DNA of 64,000 bases from Syntrophaceae bacterium UBA2210 (GCA_002327865.1 DCUQ01000009.1:222823-286822), one strand, 5' to 3'; counted from the stretch's first letter, positions 10,005 to 18,658 are shown. Notes: generated by a model from the letters alone, not told the origin. A program made the numbers and translations.

Positions 10005-10715
10005 TCAGGGTTTCCATACCTTCCACACTTTTCCGACCAGGTCCGGCCCCGGTTTCAGGGTTGGCTTGCCCGGCTCCCAGCCGGAGGGACAGGCTTCTGC
10101 CCCGTCCGTTTTTCGAACATGTTGAAACGCCTGTATCTGCCGGATGGCCTCCTCGACTTTTCTTCCGACCGGAGGAGTTAATACCTCCATGGCCTGCACA
10201 ACACCTTCCGGGTCGATAATGAATCTGCCGCGGATATCGACTCCACCATCCTCGTCATAAATACCATATGCCCGACCTATATGACCCGCTGAATCGGAGA
10301 TCATCGGGAAAGGAATCCCGCCTTTCACCATCTTTGACAGTTCGTCTTCCTCCCACATCTTATGTACAAACTGGCTGTCAACACTGACTGACAATACGTC
10401 GACACCAAGCTCTTCAAATTTACCATGCTTATCGGCAACTGCCGATATCTCCGTGGCTCAGACAAAAGTAAAATCACCGGGATAAAAACATAAAAGTACC
10501 CATTTGCCCAGATGGTCCGAAAGCTTGACTTCAGTAAACGCGCCCTTATAGTAGGCTGGGGCCACAAAATCAGGGGCCTTTCCTCCAACTTTAACCGCGG
10601 CCATAGCAGTGCCCTCCTTTACATTTTTTTCTTCTTCGACTGGCTGATTTTTAACGACAGGTTCACCTACGACGGCTCCGCTTGGTCTGCCGCAACCAAC
10701 ACCTTTCTTTGCCAT
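10005..10715 (-). CDS. Selenocysteine-containing 2-Cys-type peroxiredoxin (AhpC/Prx1 family)
   Basis: With the in-frame UGA at 10458-10460 read as selenocysteine, this is a 236-residue peroxiredoxin that reduces peroxides. The peroxidatic site reads [10 protein letters not shown](A)TE, where the family has FYPLDFTFVCPTE, so Sec86 replaces the peroxidatic Cys. The resolving Cys209 is in ACPSGWEPG, as in AhpC. A 7-bp hairpin with loop AGUU follows the UGA by 10 bases. The start at 10715 has GGAGG 8 bases upstream. A second strong start at 10604 (GGAGGGC before an ATG giving [13 protein letters not shown]) would yield the usual core with Sec at residue 49; the extra 37 residues contain GVGCGRPSG with one Cys. 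Selenoprotein peroxiredoxins are an established family. Confidence 0.93.
10430..10447 (-). promoter_or_regulatory. Candidate bacterial SECIS element of the peroxiredoxin gene
   Basis: On the coding strand TATCGGC-AGTT-GCCGATA is a perfect 7-bp hairpin with a GU-containing tetraloop. It begins 10 bases after the UGA codon (10458-10460), putting the loop GU 19-20 bases downstream, essentially as in E. coli fdhF. It lies within the coding sequence and would direct SelB to recode the UGA. Confidence 0.75.
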
Positions 10716-10741
10716 ACTGTTCACCTCCTTTTCCCGCTCTT

Positions 10742-11239
10742 CTACTTGAATTTAACAAAGTTTTCTTTACCCACCCCGCACACGGGACATGTTTCAGGCA
10801 GGATTCCATCGGATACATATCCACAGACCGTGCATACATGATATATGGTTTCCCGCTCATCGAGCATATGGTTCATGGCTTCCTTGTAGAGTTTTGCATG
10901 GACGTCTTCCACATCTCTGGACTGGCTGAAATACAGGGACGAAGCCTTATCACCAACCGATTCCGCGAGTTTTACGAATGTATCGTATGCAACCCCCGCG
11001 ACCTGGGATTCGGACTCAAAGCTGTCCTTGAGATTTTCTTCGGTACCCTTAACCTCTCTGAGCAACCACAGGGCCCGCTTTCCATGAATCTCTTCTGAAA
11101 ATGAAATAACTCTGAAAAGCCTGGCAATTTGAGTGAACCCTTCCTGCTCCGCCGTTTCCGCAAAAGCCTTTAGCCTCAACGCAGCCTTCGACTCCCCGGT
11201 ATAAGCCTGATGTATGGCATCCTTGATTTCGTCTTTCAT
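10742..11239 (-). CDS. Rubrerythrin-type peroxidase with C-terminal rubredoxin domain
   Basis: A 165-residue rubrerythrin. The diiron domain (residues 1-125) has [23 protein letters not shown] and [13 protein letters not shown], and the C-terminal rubredoxin-like domain has CTVCG ... CPVCG. It is shorter and more diverged than the neighbouring classical rubrerythrin, so the two are paralogues rather than recent copies. It should reduce hydrogen peroxide in the cytoplasm using NAD(P)H-derived electrons passed through rubredoxin. It lies 26 bases upstream of the selenocysteine peroxiredoxin on the same strand. Its ribosome-binding site is weak (GCGGGAA). Confidence 0.88.
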   Translation of the reverse strand: MKDEIKDAIHQAYTGESKAALRLKAFAETAEQEGFTQIARLFRVISFSEEIHGKRALWLLREVKGTEENLKDSFESESQVAGVAYDTFVKLAESVGDKASSLYFSQSRDVEDVHAKLYKEAMNHMLDERETIYHVCTVCGYVSDGILPETCPVCGVGKENFVKFK

Positions 11240-11295
11240 GGCACCGTATTCCCGCCTGCTGTGTGCAAGGCAAAGCTTAAATTAGTAGTACCGGT

Positions 11296-11868
11296 CTAAT
11301 AATTTTCCGCCCGCAGTTCGAAATAGGACCGGGGATGATCACAGGCGGGGCACCTTACCGGAGGCCGGGTCCCTTCGTGCAGATAGCCGCAGTTGCGGCA
11401 TCTCCAGGTAACTACCGTATCTTTTTTGAATACTTTCCCCTCTTCGACGCTTTTAAGCAGAGCGAGATATCGCGCCTCGTGCTCCTTTTCCGCTTTTGCT
11501 ATGCTTCTGAACACCGCCGCGATTTCGGTAAATCCCTCTTCCTCAGCCACCTCGGCAAATCCGGGATACATTTCTGTCCATTCATAATGTTCACCCGCGG
11601 CGGCCGATCTGAGGTTGGCTGAGGTATCGCCGATTACTCCGGCCGGGAAACTTCCTGTTATCTCGACTTCTCCCCCCTGTAGAAAATTAAACTCTCTTTT
11701 GGCATGTTCCGTTTCATTGGCGGCGGATTCAAGAAAGATGGCCGCTATCTGCTCATAACCCTCTTCCCTGGCCTTTGAGGCAAAATAGGTATAACGATTT
11801 CTCGCCTGCGATTCACCGGAAAAGGCAGAGAGTAAATTTTTCTCTGTTTTACTGCCTTTCAATTCCAT
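11296..11868 (-). CDS. rbr: Rubrerythrin
   Basis: A 190-residue classical rubrerythrin. The ferritin-like domain starts with the hallmark [24 protein letters not shown], has [14 protein letters not shown] and the second-half ligands [18 protein letters not shown]...EHEARY; the C-terminal rubredoxin domain is [10 protein letters not shown] ... CPACDHP. It reduces hydrogen peroxide. The ATG follows the stop of the flavoredoxin-rubredoxin gene by 3 bases, with the GGAGG site inside that gene's last codons. The fusion protein upstream is a plausible electron donor to it. Confidence 0.95.
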   Translation of the reverse strand: MELKGSKTEKNLLSAFSGESQARNRYTYFASKAREEGYEQIAAIFLESAANETEHAKREFNFLQGGEVEITGSFPAGVIGDTSANLRSAAAGEHYEWTEMYPGFAEVAEEEGFTEIAAVFRSIAKAEKEHEARYLALLKSVEEGKVFKKDTVVTWRCRNCGYLHEGTRPPVRCPACDHPRSYFELRAENY

Positions 11869-11871
11869 TCA

Positions 11872-12576
11872 TTAGTCCTCCTTCTCAAATTCTTCTTTGC
11901 TTGCTCCGCAGACCGGACATGTCCAGTCATCAGGAAGATCTTCAAATCTCGTACCGGGTTTGATACCCGCATCCGGGTCGCCTTTTTCAGGGTCATATAC
12001 ATATCCGCATACCGTACAAACGTACTTATCCATCTTATTTCCTCCCTTATCGGTTACGTTAACATCTTCTTCACTTCCTATGTAATGAGGTGCGTTTTTC
12101 GGCGCCTTGCCCCCTTTGACTGCATGGTAATAGGCATATGTCATCGGGTTTTTGTCCGACAGGATATCCCCTTCTATGACCCTGCCCAGAAACATCGTAT
12201 GACTGCCGATATCCATCTGATTCACCAGCTCGCATTCCAGGAAAGCCACAACATAATCAAGTACTATCGGAGCCCCGTTCCGGCCTGTCCTGAAACTGAT
12301 CCCCTCGAACTTGTCGATATCCCGGCCGCACTGAAAACCGAACCTGCCGATCAGGGTCATGGGCACATCTTCCGATAAAATCGAAAGAGTAAACACCTTA
12401 CTTTTCTCTATAAATTCATGCGTCAGGTTATCATGGTTCACACAAACCACAACCGTTGGGGGGTCGGATGTCGCCTGGATAACGGCGTTTGCAATCTGGC
12501 CGTTGCATTGCCTGTCTTTCCCGGATGTCAGGATATACATTCCGTAACTGATCTTATGCAGCGCCTTTACATTCAT
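11872..12576 (-). CDS. hrb: Flavin reductase-rubredoxin fusion (high-molecular-weight rubredoxin)
   Basis: A 234-residue fusion. Residues 1-160 are a flavoredoxin/flavin reductase split-barrel domain ([26 protein letters not shown]) that binds FMN, and residues about 180-234 are rubredoxin with [14 protein letters not shown] and DWTCPVCGA. This is the arrangement of Moorella Hrb, which takes electrons from NAD(P)H and passes them to oxygen- or peroxide-reducing proteins. The position immediately upstream of rubrerythrin (3-base gap) fits an electron-donor role. A GGAG site overlaps the end of the preceding small ORF. Confidence 0.92.
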   Translation of the reverse strand: MNVKALHKISYGMYILTSGKDRQCNGQIANAVIQATSDPPTVVVCVNHDNLTHEFIEKSKVFTLSILSEDVPMTLIGRFGFQCGRDIDKFEGISFRTGRNGAPIVLDYVVAFLECELVNQMDIGSHTMFLGRVIEGDILSDKNPMTYAYYHAVKGGKAPKNAPHYIGSEEDVNVTDKGGNKMDKYVCTVCGYVYDPEKGDPDAGIKPGTRFEDLPDDWTCPVCGASKEEFEKED

Positions 12577-12579
12577 GAA

Positions 12580-12804
12580 TTATTCTCCTCTCTTGAGGAT
12601 GGATGAGTACCGCACGATTGTGATGGTTGCTTTTCTACAAGGCATTACGGTTCCGGAGAAGAAGTGTTGAATGGACTTGTAACCGCGACCCTCATCGGCA
12701 TTAAATCCGGTGAAACCAGACGTCTTACCTTTCGCAACGGGACAGCCGTTGCAGTTGATAGATCCCATCCTGTGAATATGTTTTTCGATGTAGTGTGATC
12801 GCAT
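12580..12804 (-). CDS. Small protein of unknown function, possible operon leader
   Basis: A 74-residue open frame that I do not recognise. It contains the CxxC pair INCNGCPVAKG and a further Cys near the middle, and is basic towards its C-terminus. Support is contextual: GGAGG lies 10 bases before the ATG, a good sigma-70-like promoter is about 60 bases upstream, and its stop is 3 bases before hrb, whose ribosome-binding site lies in its last codons. Against it: no family match, and overlapping open frames exist in this gap. It could be a non-coding leader of the rubrerythrin operon. Confidence 0.4.
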   Translation of the reverse strand: MRSHYIEKHIHRMGSINCNGCPVAKGKTSGFTGFNADEGRGYKSIQHFFSGTVMPCRKATITIVRYSSILKRGE

Positions 12805-12864
12805 GACGGCTCATCCTCCAAGTCTTGTTGTCCAGAGTTTTTACCCCTCATGCTCTTGAGCTTT

Positions 12865-12892
12865 AAGATAACACATGCTCATACATTGTCAA
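12865..12892 (-). promoter_or_regulatory. Predicted promoter of the hrb-rbr oxygen-defence operon
   Basis: On the minus strand TTGACA (12892-12887) is followed after 16 bases by TATCTT (12870-12865). It is the only strong sigma-70-like match seen in the gap upstream of the cluster and points towards the small ORF and hrb. Confidence 0.6.
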
Positions 12893-13066
12893 AGTTTTTA
12901 AATCGCTGTTCCCTGCATTCCGCCACACTGACCGGCTTAAGCGGGATTATCCAACCGTCTTCCCCACGGCATCTTTCAGGAAATATAATGCCTTTGCCGC
13001 AATCGATAGACTGGCTGGAGAGAGCGTATATTCCCGCTTTCTTATGAAAGCCTGCGGATTTTCGTT
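12893..13066. other. Intergenic region between the deacetylase fusion gene and the rubrerythrin operon
   Basis: With the leader down to 12805 this makes a 262-base gap. The part above 12892 holds no convincing gene. An overlapping open frame (12879-13112, minus) has no family features and lacks a ribosome-binding site. Confidence 0.5.
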
Positions 13067-14830
13067 TTACAGCCTGCCCTGGCGCCGTGGTATCCCGTTG
13101 GAACCCTCCCATAGCCCTAGGAAGAACTGAGCGGCGTTGGTGCCAAGCGACCTGGTACGGTAACCGCCCTCCTGGACGATAATCGTGGGCAGACGCAGGG
13201 AACCGATGCTGCGTCCGTTAGCGTAAAAATCTTTTGTCGAGAGGTTCCAGGTTCCAGTGGGGTCTCCCCGTGCGGTATCCAGCCCGAAGGCGACTATCAA
13301 AAAGCGTGGACGGAACCGGATTATCCTCTTCATAGCCTTATCCAGTGTCTGCGCATAGACCGCTTTGCTCACTTTTTCGGGAAGAGCGTAGTTGACGTTG
13401 TAACCCTTCCCCGTTCCTTCTCCCCGCTCATCTGGAAACCCGTTGAAGTAGGGATAGGCGAAACGGGGGTGGCCATGTATCGATATAGTAAGGACATCGG
13501 GCCGTTCGTAGAATATCTCCTGTGTCCCGTTACCGTGGTGGTAATCGATGTCGAGAATCGCCAGTCGCCCGTAAATGCTGAGAAAATGACCCGCCACAGC
13601 GGCGGAATTGAAGTAGCAGAATCCCCCGAAGGCATTCCGCTCCGCATGATGTCCCGGCGGACGCACCAGGGCATAGGCGAGACGGTAACCCTCCAGAATC
13701 GCCTCGGCCGCCGTCAACGTACAGTCGACAGCCCTTTTTGCCGCCATGTAGGCGTTCCTGTTCAGGGGCGTAAAGGTATCGATACAGTAGTATCCGGCCC
13801 GTACGGGCATCTCTTTGGGTGGCCTAGCAGTGTTGCGAATCGGGAAAACATAGGGATAAATCGACTTTCCCGGTTTGAGAAGTGAGCACACTCTCTTAAA
13901 ATATTCCACATAACGGGTATCATGGACCGCCTTGATGTGCTTCTCGGGAAAGTGGCGGGGTTTTATTCGCTCGAATAGATCGAGGTTTTTGATGCCTTCG
14001 AGAATACGCTCGATTCGTACGGGGGCCTCGACATACCCACGTTCATGAACATGGTGGATCTCGTGTTTGTCGTTGACCACCAGGGCGATTCGTTTTTCTA
14101 TCGAACGTGTGGCACGAACAGGCGCCGCGGGTCTGGTCCGGGTATACCTGGGAGGACGAAGCCGGACAGGATCATCGGTAACCGAAGAAACCACCATATC
14201 GATATAGCCGGGGGGGCACGAAGAACCATACTTCCTAGTAATTATGGCCCTTATGATTCCACGGAGGAGCGCCGCAGACAGGGCAGTATCTTTTCCCAGG
14301 GGATCGAAAACCAGATAAGGGGGACAATCGTCCTCCGGTCTGAATGGGGTCTCGTAGGTGGTATTTATGATCGGGCGGGCTCCGTACTGTTCATAGAAGC
14401 GAAGCCGTTTACGGCTCTGTGCCAGTTCCGCTTCACTCTTGCACAGAAGCGGATCATCGGGAAGACACTCGAAGAAAAGTCCCGGCCCACTGAGCGCCTC
14501 CGCTTCTTCCCGCACCCTGTCATAAAGTGCGCCACCGACCCCGCGTCCGGGCCTGTTTGCCTCTGTAGAAATATAATCAAGATAGCAGAATCCCACGTCG
14601 GGGGCGTGCTGAAGAAGAGCGAACCCTTTGACGTCTCCCCGCTGGCCTTCCGCCACAAAGAGAATCGACTTGAAACGGTATTTCATCGGGTCGGAAAGCT
14701 GGAGAGGAAGCTTTGCAACATCCCGTTCGTCCAGACCGGCAAAACGGCTCCTCAGAATCGCCTGAACCTGGGAGATGACTTCACGATCACGGGGTAGAGT
14801 ATCGTCATATATGCGCCTGATGCGAAACAC
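13067..14830 (-). CDS. GNAT acetyltransferase fused to histone deacetylase/acetylpolyamine amidohydrolase domain
   Basis: A 587-residue two-domain protein. Residues about 1-165 are a GNAT N-acetyltransferase (FVAEGQRGDVKGFALL; acetyl-CoA loop RPGRGVGGALYD at 93-104). Residues about 245-575 are a zinc-dependent class II HDAC/APAH domain with PPGHH (His394-395), LDIDYHHGNG (Asp429 and His431 among the likely zinc ligands), GLDTARGD (Asp518) and the catalytic EGGY (Tyr557). All key deacetylase residues are present, so it should be active. The protein pairs addition and removal of acetyl groups in one chain; the substrate (protein lysine or polyamine) is unknown. A GTG start at 14830 follows AGGAGG by 7 bases. 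It stands alone, divergent from moaC. Confidence 0.88.
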   Translation of the reverse strand: MFRIRRIYDDTLPRDREVISQVQAILRSRFAGLDERDVAKLPLQLSDPMKYRFKSILFVAEGQRGDVKGFALLQHAPDVGFCYLDYISTEANRPGRGVGGALYDRVREEAEALSGPGLFFECLPDDPLLCKSEAELAQSRKRLRFYEQYGARPIINTTYETPFRPEDDCPPYLVFDPLGKDTALSAALLRGIIRAIITRKYGSSCPPGYIDMVVSSVTDDPVRLRPPRYTRTRPAAPVRATRSIEKRIALVVNDKHEIHHVHERGYVEAPVRIERILEGIKNLDLFERIKPRHFPEKHIKAVHDTRYVEYFKRVCSLLKPGKSIYPYVFPIRNTARPPKEMPVRAGYYCIDTFTPLNRNAYMAAKRAVDCTLTAAEAILEGYRLAYALVRPPGHHAERNAFGGFCYFNSAAVAGHFLSIYGRLAILDIDYHHGNGTQEIFYERPDVLTISIHGHPRFAYPYFNGFPDERGEGTGKGYNVNYALPEKVSKAVYAQTLDKAMKRIIRFRPRFLIVAFGLDTARGDPTGTWNLSTKDFYANGRSIGSLRLPTIIVQEGGYRTRSLGTNAAQFFLGLWEGSNGIPRRQGRL

Positions 14831-15357
14831 CCGTGGACCTCCTCTCTCGTATATCGACCTGCTTCAGATAATATCACACTACCTCAAAGAAGCGACACTG
14901 TTTGTTTTCGGATACCGTATAGCCGCCGATACCCGAACCAGGCAGTCTAATGTATCTTTATGTGAAAAATGAATTTCCCATTCTTGTACGATAAAAAATT
15001 CCTGCGCCCCTTTTCATTCTCTCGTGTTTACACATCGGAACATTTTCTCAATCAAAATCATTGAGACAGTCAAGATAACGAACCGGGTATATGCAGACAG
15101 TATTTTTCATACCGTTATTCTCGTAACAAGCAATATCATAGACATGGATATCTTTTCCCCTGTCTAAATCCTTTCTTCCCCAGGCATCATACAATAAAAC
15201 CGCCTTCCCCTAATCCTGAATATTCCGCGATATTCTCGTGTCTTTTATCGAACAAACCTCTCCGTACAGATTACCTGCTGCTGATAATACCTGTTAACAC
15301 TCTTGACTGAACAAACGGGCTGTGTTAGCTTTTCTCCGTTGCTCGATGAGGTCTACA
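14831..15357. other. 527-base divergent intergenic region
   Basis: Lies between the minus-strand acetyltransferase-deacetylase gene and plus-strand moaC. It is AT-rich and holds a possible moaC promoter at its right end. I saw no convincing gene, riboswitch or repeat; in particular no clear molybdenum-cofactor riboswitch structure could be recognised by eye. Confidence 0.5.
15303..15331 (+). promoter_or_regulatory. Possible moaC promoter
   Basis: TTGACT (15303-15308) and TAGCTT (15326-15331) are separated by 17 bases, about 30 bases upstream of the moaC start. The -10 match is weak (three of six). Confidence 0.35.
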
Positions 15358-15834
15358 ATGGAATTTACGCATCTGGATGAAAACAACAGGCCTAAAATGG
15401 TCGATGTGACTGACAAGACTCCCACGCTTAGGGAAGCCGTTGCAAGCGGAAAAGTCCTGATGAAACCCGATACCGTAAGAGCCGTTGAAGCGGGAGGCGT
15501 TTCGAAAGGCAATGTCTACGCCACTGCAATGATTGCCGGAATCATGGCAGCCAAGAAAACAAGCGATATAATCCCCATGTGTCACCCGCTCGAACTTACC
15601 GGGATCGACATCGATTTTTCCAGTGATGTCGAGAAGGGCGAAATAACCATACATGCAAGGGCGAAAACATTCAATAGAACAGGGGTAGAAATGGAGGCCA
15701 TGACGGCGGCAAGTGTGGCTGCACTGACCATATACGACATGTGCAAATCCGCGGATCGTGCAATCGTCTTATCCGATATAAAACTACTTAAAAAAAGCGG
15801 GGGCAAAAGCGGGATCTTTGTAAGAAAAGAGTAA
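15358..15834 (+). CDS. moaC: Cyclic pyranopterin monophosphate synthase
   Basis: A 158-residue enzyme of molybdenum cofactor synthesis that converts the MoaA product to cyclic pyranopterin monophosphate. It carries the family blocks MVDVTDKTPTLREAVASG, GNVYATAMIAGIMAAKKTSDIIPMCHPL, TGVEMEAMTAASVAALTIYDMCKSADR. The ATG at 15358 is chosen because GAGG lies 6 bases upstream and the family starts near FTHLDENNRPKMVDV; an open frame extends 12 codons upstream. No other moa gene is in the window. It is followed within 6 bases by a membrane protein gene. Confidence 0.95.
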   Translation: MEFTHLDENNRPKMVDVTDKTPTLREAVASGKVLMKPDTVRAVEAGGVSKGNVYATAMIAGIMAAKKTSDIIPMCHPLELTGIDIDFSSDVEKGEITIHARAKTFNRTGVEMEAMTAASVAALTIYDMCKSADRAIVLSDIKLLKKSGGKSGIFVRKE

Positions 15835-15840
15835 TCGATT

Positions 15841-16353
15841 ATGAACGAGCGTACTTATAAAACGAGAACAGGGTTTCTTCTGCCAATTTTTCTGGATTCC
15901 CTGTTTCTTCTTGTGCTATTGATAATTTCTCTTTTTAACAGGGCGTTCCCGGCCGAACCCGTGATTCTTTTTCTGATATTTATTGTCGCTTTTTACATGT
16001 TTCTTGCTTCGATCCGGCGCAGGACGACCATCCAGGAAGAGGGAATCAGGATAAGAAAATTTCTAAGGGAAAAACGGCTGCGATGGGAAGATATCACCAA
16101 CGTGGATGTTATGACACTGCGGAAGAAGGCGTATCTGCTCCTTACTACCACAAAAGGCTTTCATACACTGGCAAACTCACATGAGAATTTTACCGCTCTT
16201 ATGGAAGATATTGTTAAACATGTCGATAAGAAAATCGTTGAAGAAAGCGTTCAAACCATCATTAAAAACCCGGTAAAAAGAATATCGGACATAGTGTCCG
16301 CATGGGTTATATGTATCATACTTTTCGGAGCGGTTGCTCTGAAGATCATCTGA
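15841..16353 (+). CDS. Membrane protein of unknown function, PH-like domain possible
   Basis: A 170-residue protein with two adjacent N-terminal membrane helices (FLLPIFLDSLFLLVLLIISLF and VILFLIFIVAFYMFLAS), a soluble middle part, and a C-terminal helix (IVSAWVICIILFGAVALKII). The soluble segment (TTIQEEGIRIRKFLREKRLRWEDITNVDV) resembles bacterial PH-like domains, which is a weak call. It starts 6 bases after moaC and is likely co-transcribed. I cannot name a function. Confidence 0.6.
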   Translation: MNERTYKTRTGFLLPIFLDSLFLLVLLIISLFNRAFPAEPVILFLIFIVAFYMFLASIRRRTTIQEEGIRIRKFLREKRLRWEDITNVDVMTLRKKAYLLLTTTKGFHTLANSHENFTALMEDIVKHVDKKIVEESVQTIIKNPVKRISDIVSAWVICIILFGAVALKII

Positions 16354-16381
16354 ATTTCCACATACCCGCAAGGAGCGCTTT

Positions 16382-16672
16382 ATGAGTAAACAGGAACTTA
16401 TCAGAGCGGTAATCAGCGAAGAATCAATTGATGAATCGTCCTTCCCGCTTATAGAGGAAATTCTCGAAAAGCGACTGGATAAGATTGTGACAATTCTCGA
16501 CTGCAACCAGAACGGCAGGAATGGCGTGTATGACAAAGTTATGTCGATGGTCGAAAAGTCTCTGATAAAAATCGCGATGAGGCGCTCCCACAACGTAAAA
16601 ACCGCTGCGGCCGATTTTTTAGGTATAAACCGGAATACCCTTCACAACAAGATAAAGAATATTAAGACATGA
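16382..16672 (+). CDS. Small Fis-type helix-turn-helix protein
   Basis: A 96-residue protein whose C-terminal 45 residues (LIKIAMRRSHNVKTAAADFLGINRNTLHNKIK) form the Fis/NtrC-type DNA-binding helix-turn-helix. The N-terminal half is helical and may dimerise. It has no sigma-54 interaction domain, so it is likely a small nucleoid or regulatory protein. AAGGAGCG lies before the ATG. It is the third gene of the moaC group. Confidence 0.78.
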   Translation: MSKQELIRAVISEESIDESSFPLIEEILEKRLDKIVTILDCNQNGRNGVYDKVMSMVEKSLIKIAMRRSHNVKTAAADFLGINRNTLHNKIKNIKT

Positions 16673-16874
16673 TATTCGTTTTGAAACCCGCTACTAATGT
16701 CCGTCCACTGATGCTGTAATACCTGCTCCTTACTCAACGCTTTTTGCAATCCGCTTCTACGATTCTCCGAAACGGCTTATAAAATCCACCATATGAGGGA
16801 ACACGGCCCCATGCGATTTCGTGACGTGTTACTAATATAAGAGGATGAACTTTCACTCCGGGAGATCATGGATA

Positions 16875-17978
16875 CTACAGGATTCTCAGATCCTTGTACA
16901 TCTTTGTTATTATTTCACAGCCGTCCCTACCGACCAGAATAGTATCTTCGATCCGTACACCCCACAGTCCGGGGATATAGATGCCCGGTTCTATTGTAAT
17001 GACAATTCCTTCTTCGAGCACATCTTCCGAACGTTCATATACCCGAGGTGGTTCGTGAACATTCAGCCCCACGCCATGTCCCGTACCGTGTGAAAAATAT
17101 TCGCCGTAACCCGCTTCGGTGATATGTGCCCTTGCGATGCCGTCGATCTCCGCACATGAGATTCCCGGTTTTACGGCTCTGATCGCCTTGTCGTGAGCTT
17201 CTTTTACGATATCGTATACTGCAATCTGTTTTTCAGTCAAACTCCCTATCCCGAAAGTACATGTCTCATCCGAGTGATACCCGCCGCTGATGGTCCCGTA
17301 ATCTATTGTAAGAAAATCGCCATGTTGTATCTTTCGAGAACCCGGCACCGCGTGGGGAAGGGCACTATTGACGCCGGATGCCGCGATAGTTTCGAAAGAC
17401 GGGTTTTCACCCCCGGCTTGTCTCAGTTTTCTTTCCAGGATCACGGCGACGTCTTTCTCGGTAATGCCGGGTTTAATATATTCCAGCGTTTCTTCAAGCG
17501 CCCGGGCCGCGGTTACCGCCGCCTGTCTGAGAAGCGCGATTTCACCGCCGTCCTTTACCATTCTTATGCGTTCTATTTTCCCCGACAGCGGTTTAAGAGA
17601 AACCTTTCCTACCCGGTCACGCAATGCGAGATAATTGCTCAGAACAATCGCCGTTGATTCCACCCCGACGCTGCTCAGCTTCAGATCGGAGATGATATCC
17701 GCCATGCATGCCGTCCTGTCGCGGAACGTGATAATATCGCACCCCGTTGTTTCGTTCCCTGCCTGCGTCGTATATCGTCCGTCAACCAGCAACAGGACCC
17801 GCTTCCCATCCACAAAAAGGGCACCGTCGGTGCCCGTAAAACCTGTTATGTATCTTATGTTTGACGCGTCAAAAAAAAATATACCTTCCACATCGTACAA
17901 AGATAACAGCGACCGCACACGGTCGATCCGACTTTCTTGCATGGAAGATTCATTGACTTCTTTTTTCTCGCAATCCAT
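16875..17978 (-). CDS. M24-family Xaa-Pro aminopeptidase
   Basis: A 367-residue metallopeptidase with a creatinase N-terminal domain (residues 15-140) and a pita-bread catalytic domain. Metal ligands are visible in LTIDYGTISGGYHSDETCTF (two Asp), HGTGHGVGLNVHE (His), VITIEPGIY (Glu) and GVRIEDT (Glu). It removes N-terminal residues from X-Pro peptides in the cytoplasm. The start overlaps the upstream TPR gene by 29 bases, so they are coupled. It converges with the Fis-like gene. Confidence 0.9.
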   Translation of the reverse strand: MDCEKKEVNESSMQESRIDRVRSLLSLYDVEGIFFFDASNIRYITGFTGTDGALFVDGKRVLLLVDGRYTTQAGNETTGCDIITFRDRTACMADIISDLKLSSVGVESTAIVLSNYLALRDRVGKVSLKPLSGKIERIRMVKDGGEIALLRQAAVTAARALEETLEYIKPGITEKDVAVILERKLRQAGGENPSFETIAASGVNSALPHAVPGSRKIQHGDFLTIDYGTISGGYHSDETCTFGIGSLTEKQIAVYDIVKEAHDKAIRAVKPGISCAEIDGIARAHITEAGYGEYFSHGTGHGVGLNVHEPPRVYERSEDVLEEGIVITIEPGIYIPGLWGVRIEDTILVGRDGCEIITKMYKDLRIL

Positions 17979-18606
17979 TCAGCCACCTGTTCAGTTCATC
18001 GATAACCGGTTCCCACCCTTTTCCCATAAGACGTTCAACATGCATAGCATATTCCCGGACCTCACTGTTCCCCGGATCTCTTTCGAGTATCTTGCCGAGC
18101 ACATTCCCGGCCATCTCCAGGTAACCCTGTTTCACATACAGCTTTGCCAGGGTTAAGGTATGAAACTCCGCGAACAGATCGTCGGGACCTACGTTATATT
18201 CATCTTCCTCCGACGTGGCACTTTCCTGCATCGCGCCTTCCTTTAATGAGGCTATCTTTTCGGAAAGATGAGCAGACCTTTCAGGGGCCAGTGCCGCACA
18301 CTTCATATAAGCCTCTTTTGCCTCTTTCGGCATCTTATTCCGACCATACGCGTCTCCCAGCACTTCATAAACACGCGATTGATCCCGCACGATATCATAC
18401 CAATGTTCGACAATCTCTCCGGCTTCCGCCGGCCTGTCCATCGAGGCTCCGCACGAAGCCAGGACAAGATAGGCATCCATATCCCCCGGAAATTTCTTCA
18501 ATCGTGTCTCTGCAAGAGCAATGACATCGTTATATAACCGTTTATCCATCTTTGCCCTGACATCCGACAAAAAATTCTCCCTGTCTTTAAGATACGTCCG
18601 GTACAC
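17950..18606 (-). CDS. Tetratricopeptide-repeat protein
   Basis: A 218-residue soluble protein of helix pairs. Repeats can be seen around residues 26-55 (NDVIALAETRLKKFPGDMDAYLVLAS), 75-115 (SRVYEVLGDAYGRNKMPKEAKEAYMKCAALAPE) and 148-190 (LAKLYVKQGYLEMAGNVLGKILERDPGN). There is no signal peptide or other domain, so it probably acts as a protein-protein adaptor. A GTG start at 18606 follows GAGGGA; ATG at codon 20 is an alternative. Its 3' end overlaps the peptidase gene, a linkage of unknown meaning. Confidence 0.75.
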   Translation of the reverse strand: MYRTYLKDRENFLSDVRAKMDKRLYNDVIALAETRLKKFPGDMDAYLVLASCGASMDRPAEAGEIVEHWYDIVRDQSRVYEVLGDAYGRNKMPKEAKEAYMKCAALAPERSAHLSEKIASLKEGAMQESATSEEDEYNVGPDDLFAEFHTLTLAKLYVKQGYLEMAGNVLGKILERDPGNSEVREYAMHVERLMGKGWEPVIDELNRWLNGLREKRSQ

Positions 18607-18658
18607 AATATCTTCCCTCGATACGGGGTTTATCGCCGTTACTTTGTCAAAAAATTGT

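Noticed and set aside
10005-10724. Peroxiredoxin as two separate genes split by a stop
   Set aside because: The stop is exactly at the peroxidatic cysteine and a perfect GU-loop hairpin follows; a Sec peroxiredoxin is a known protein type.
14045-14797. Plus-strand open frame of 250 codons inside the deacetylase fusion gene
   Set aside because: Antisense to the GNAT domain; no family features.
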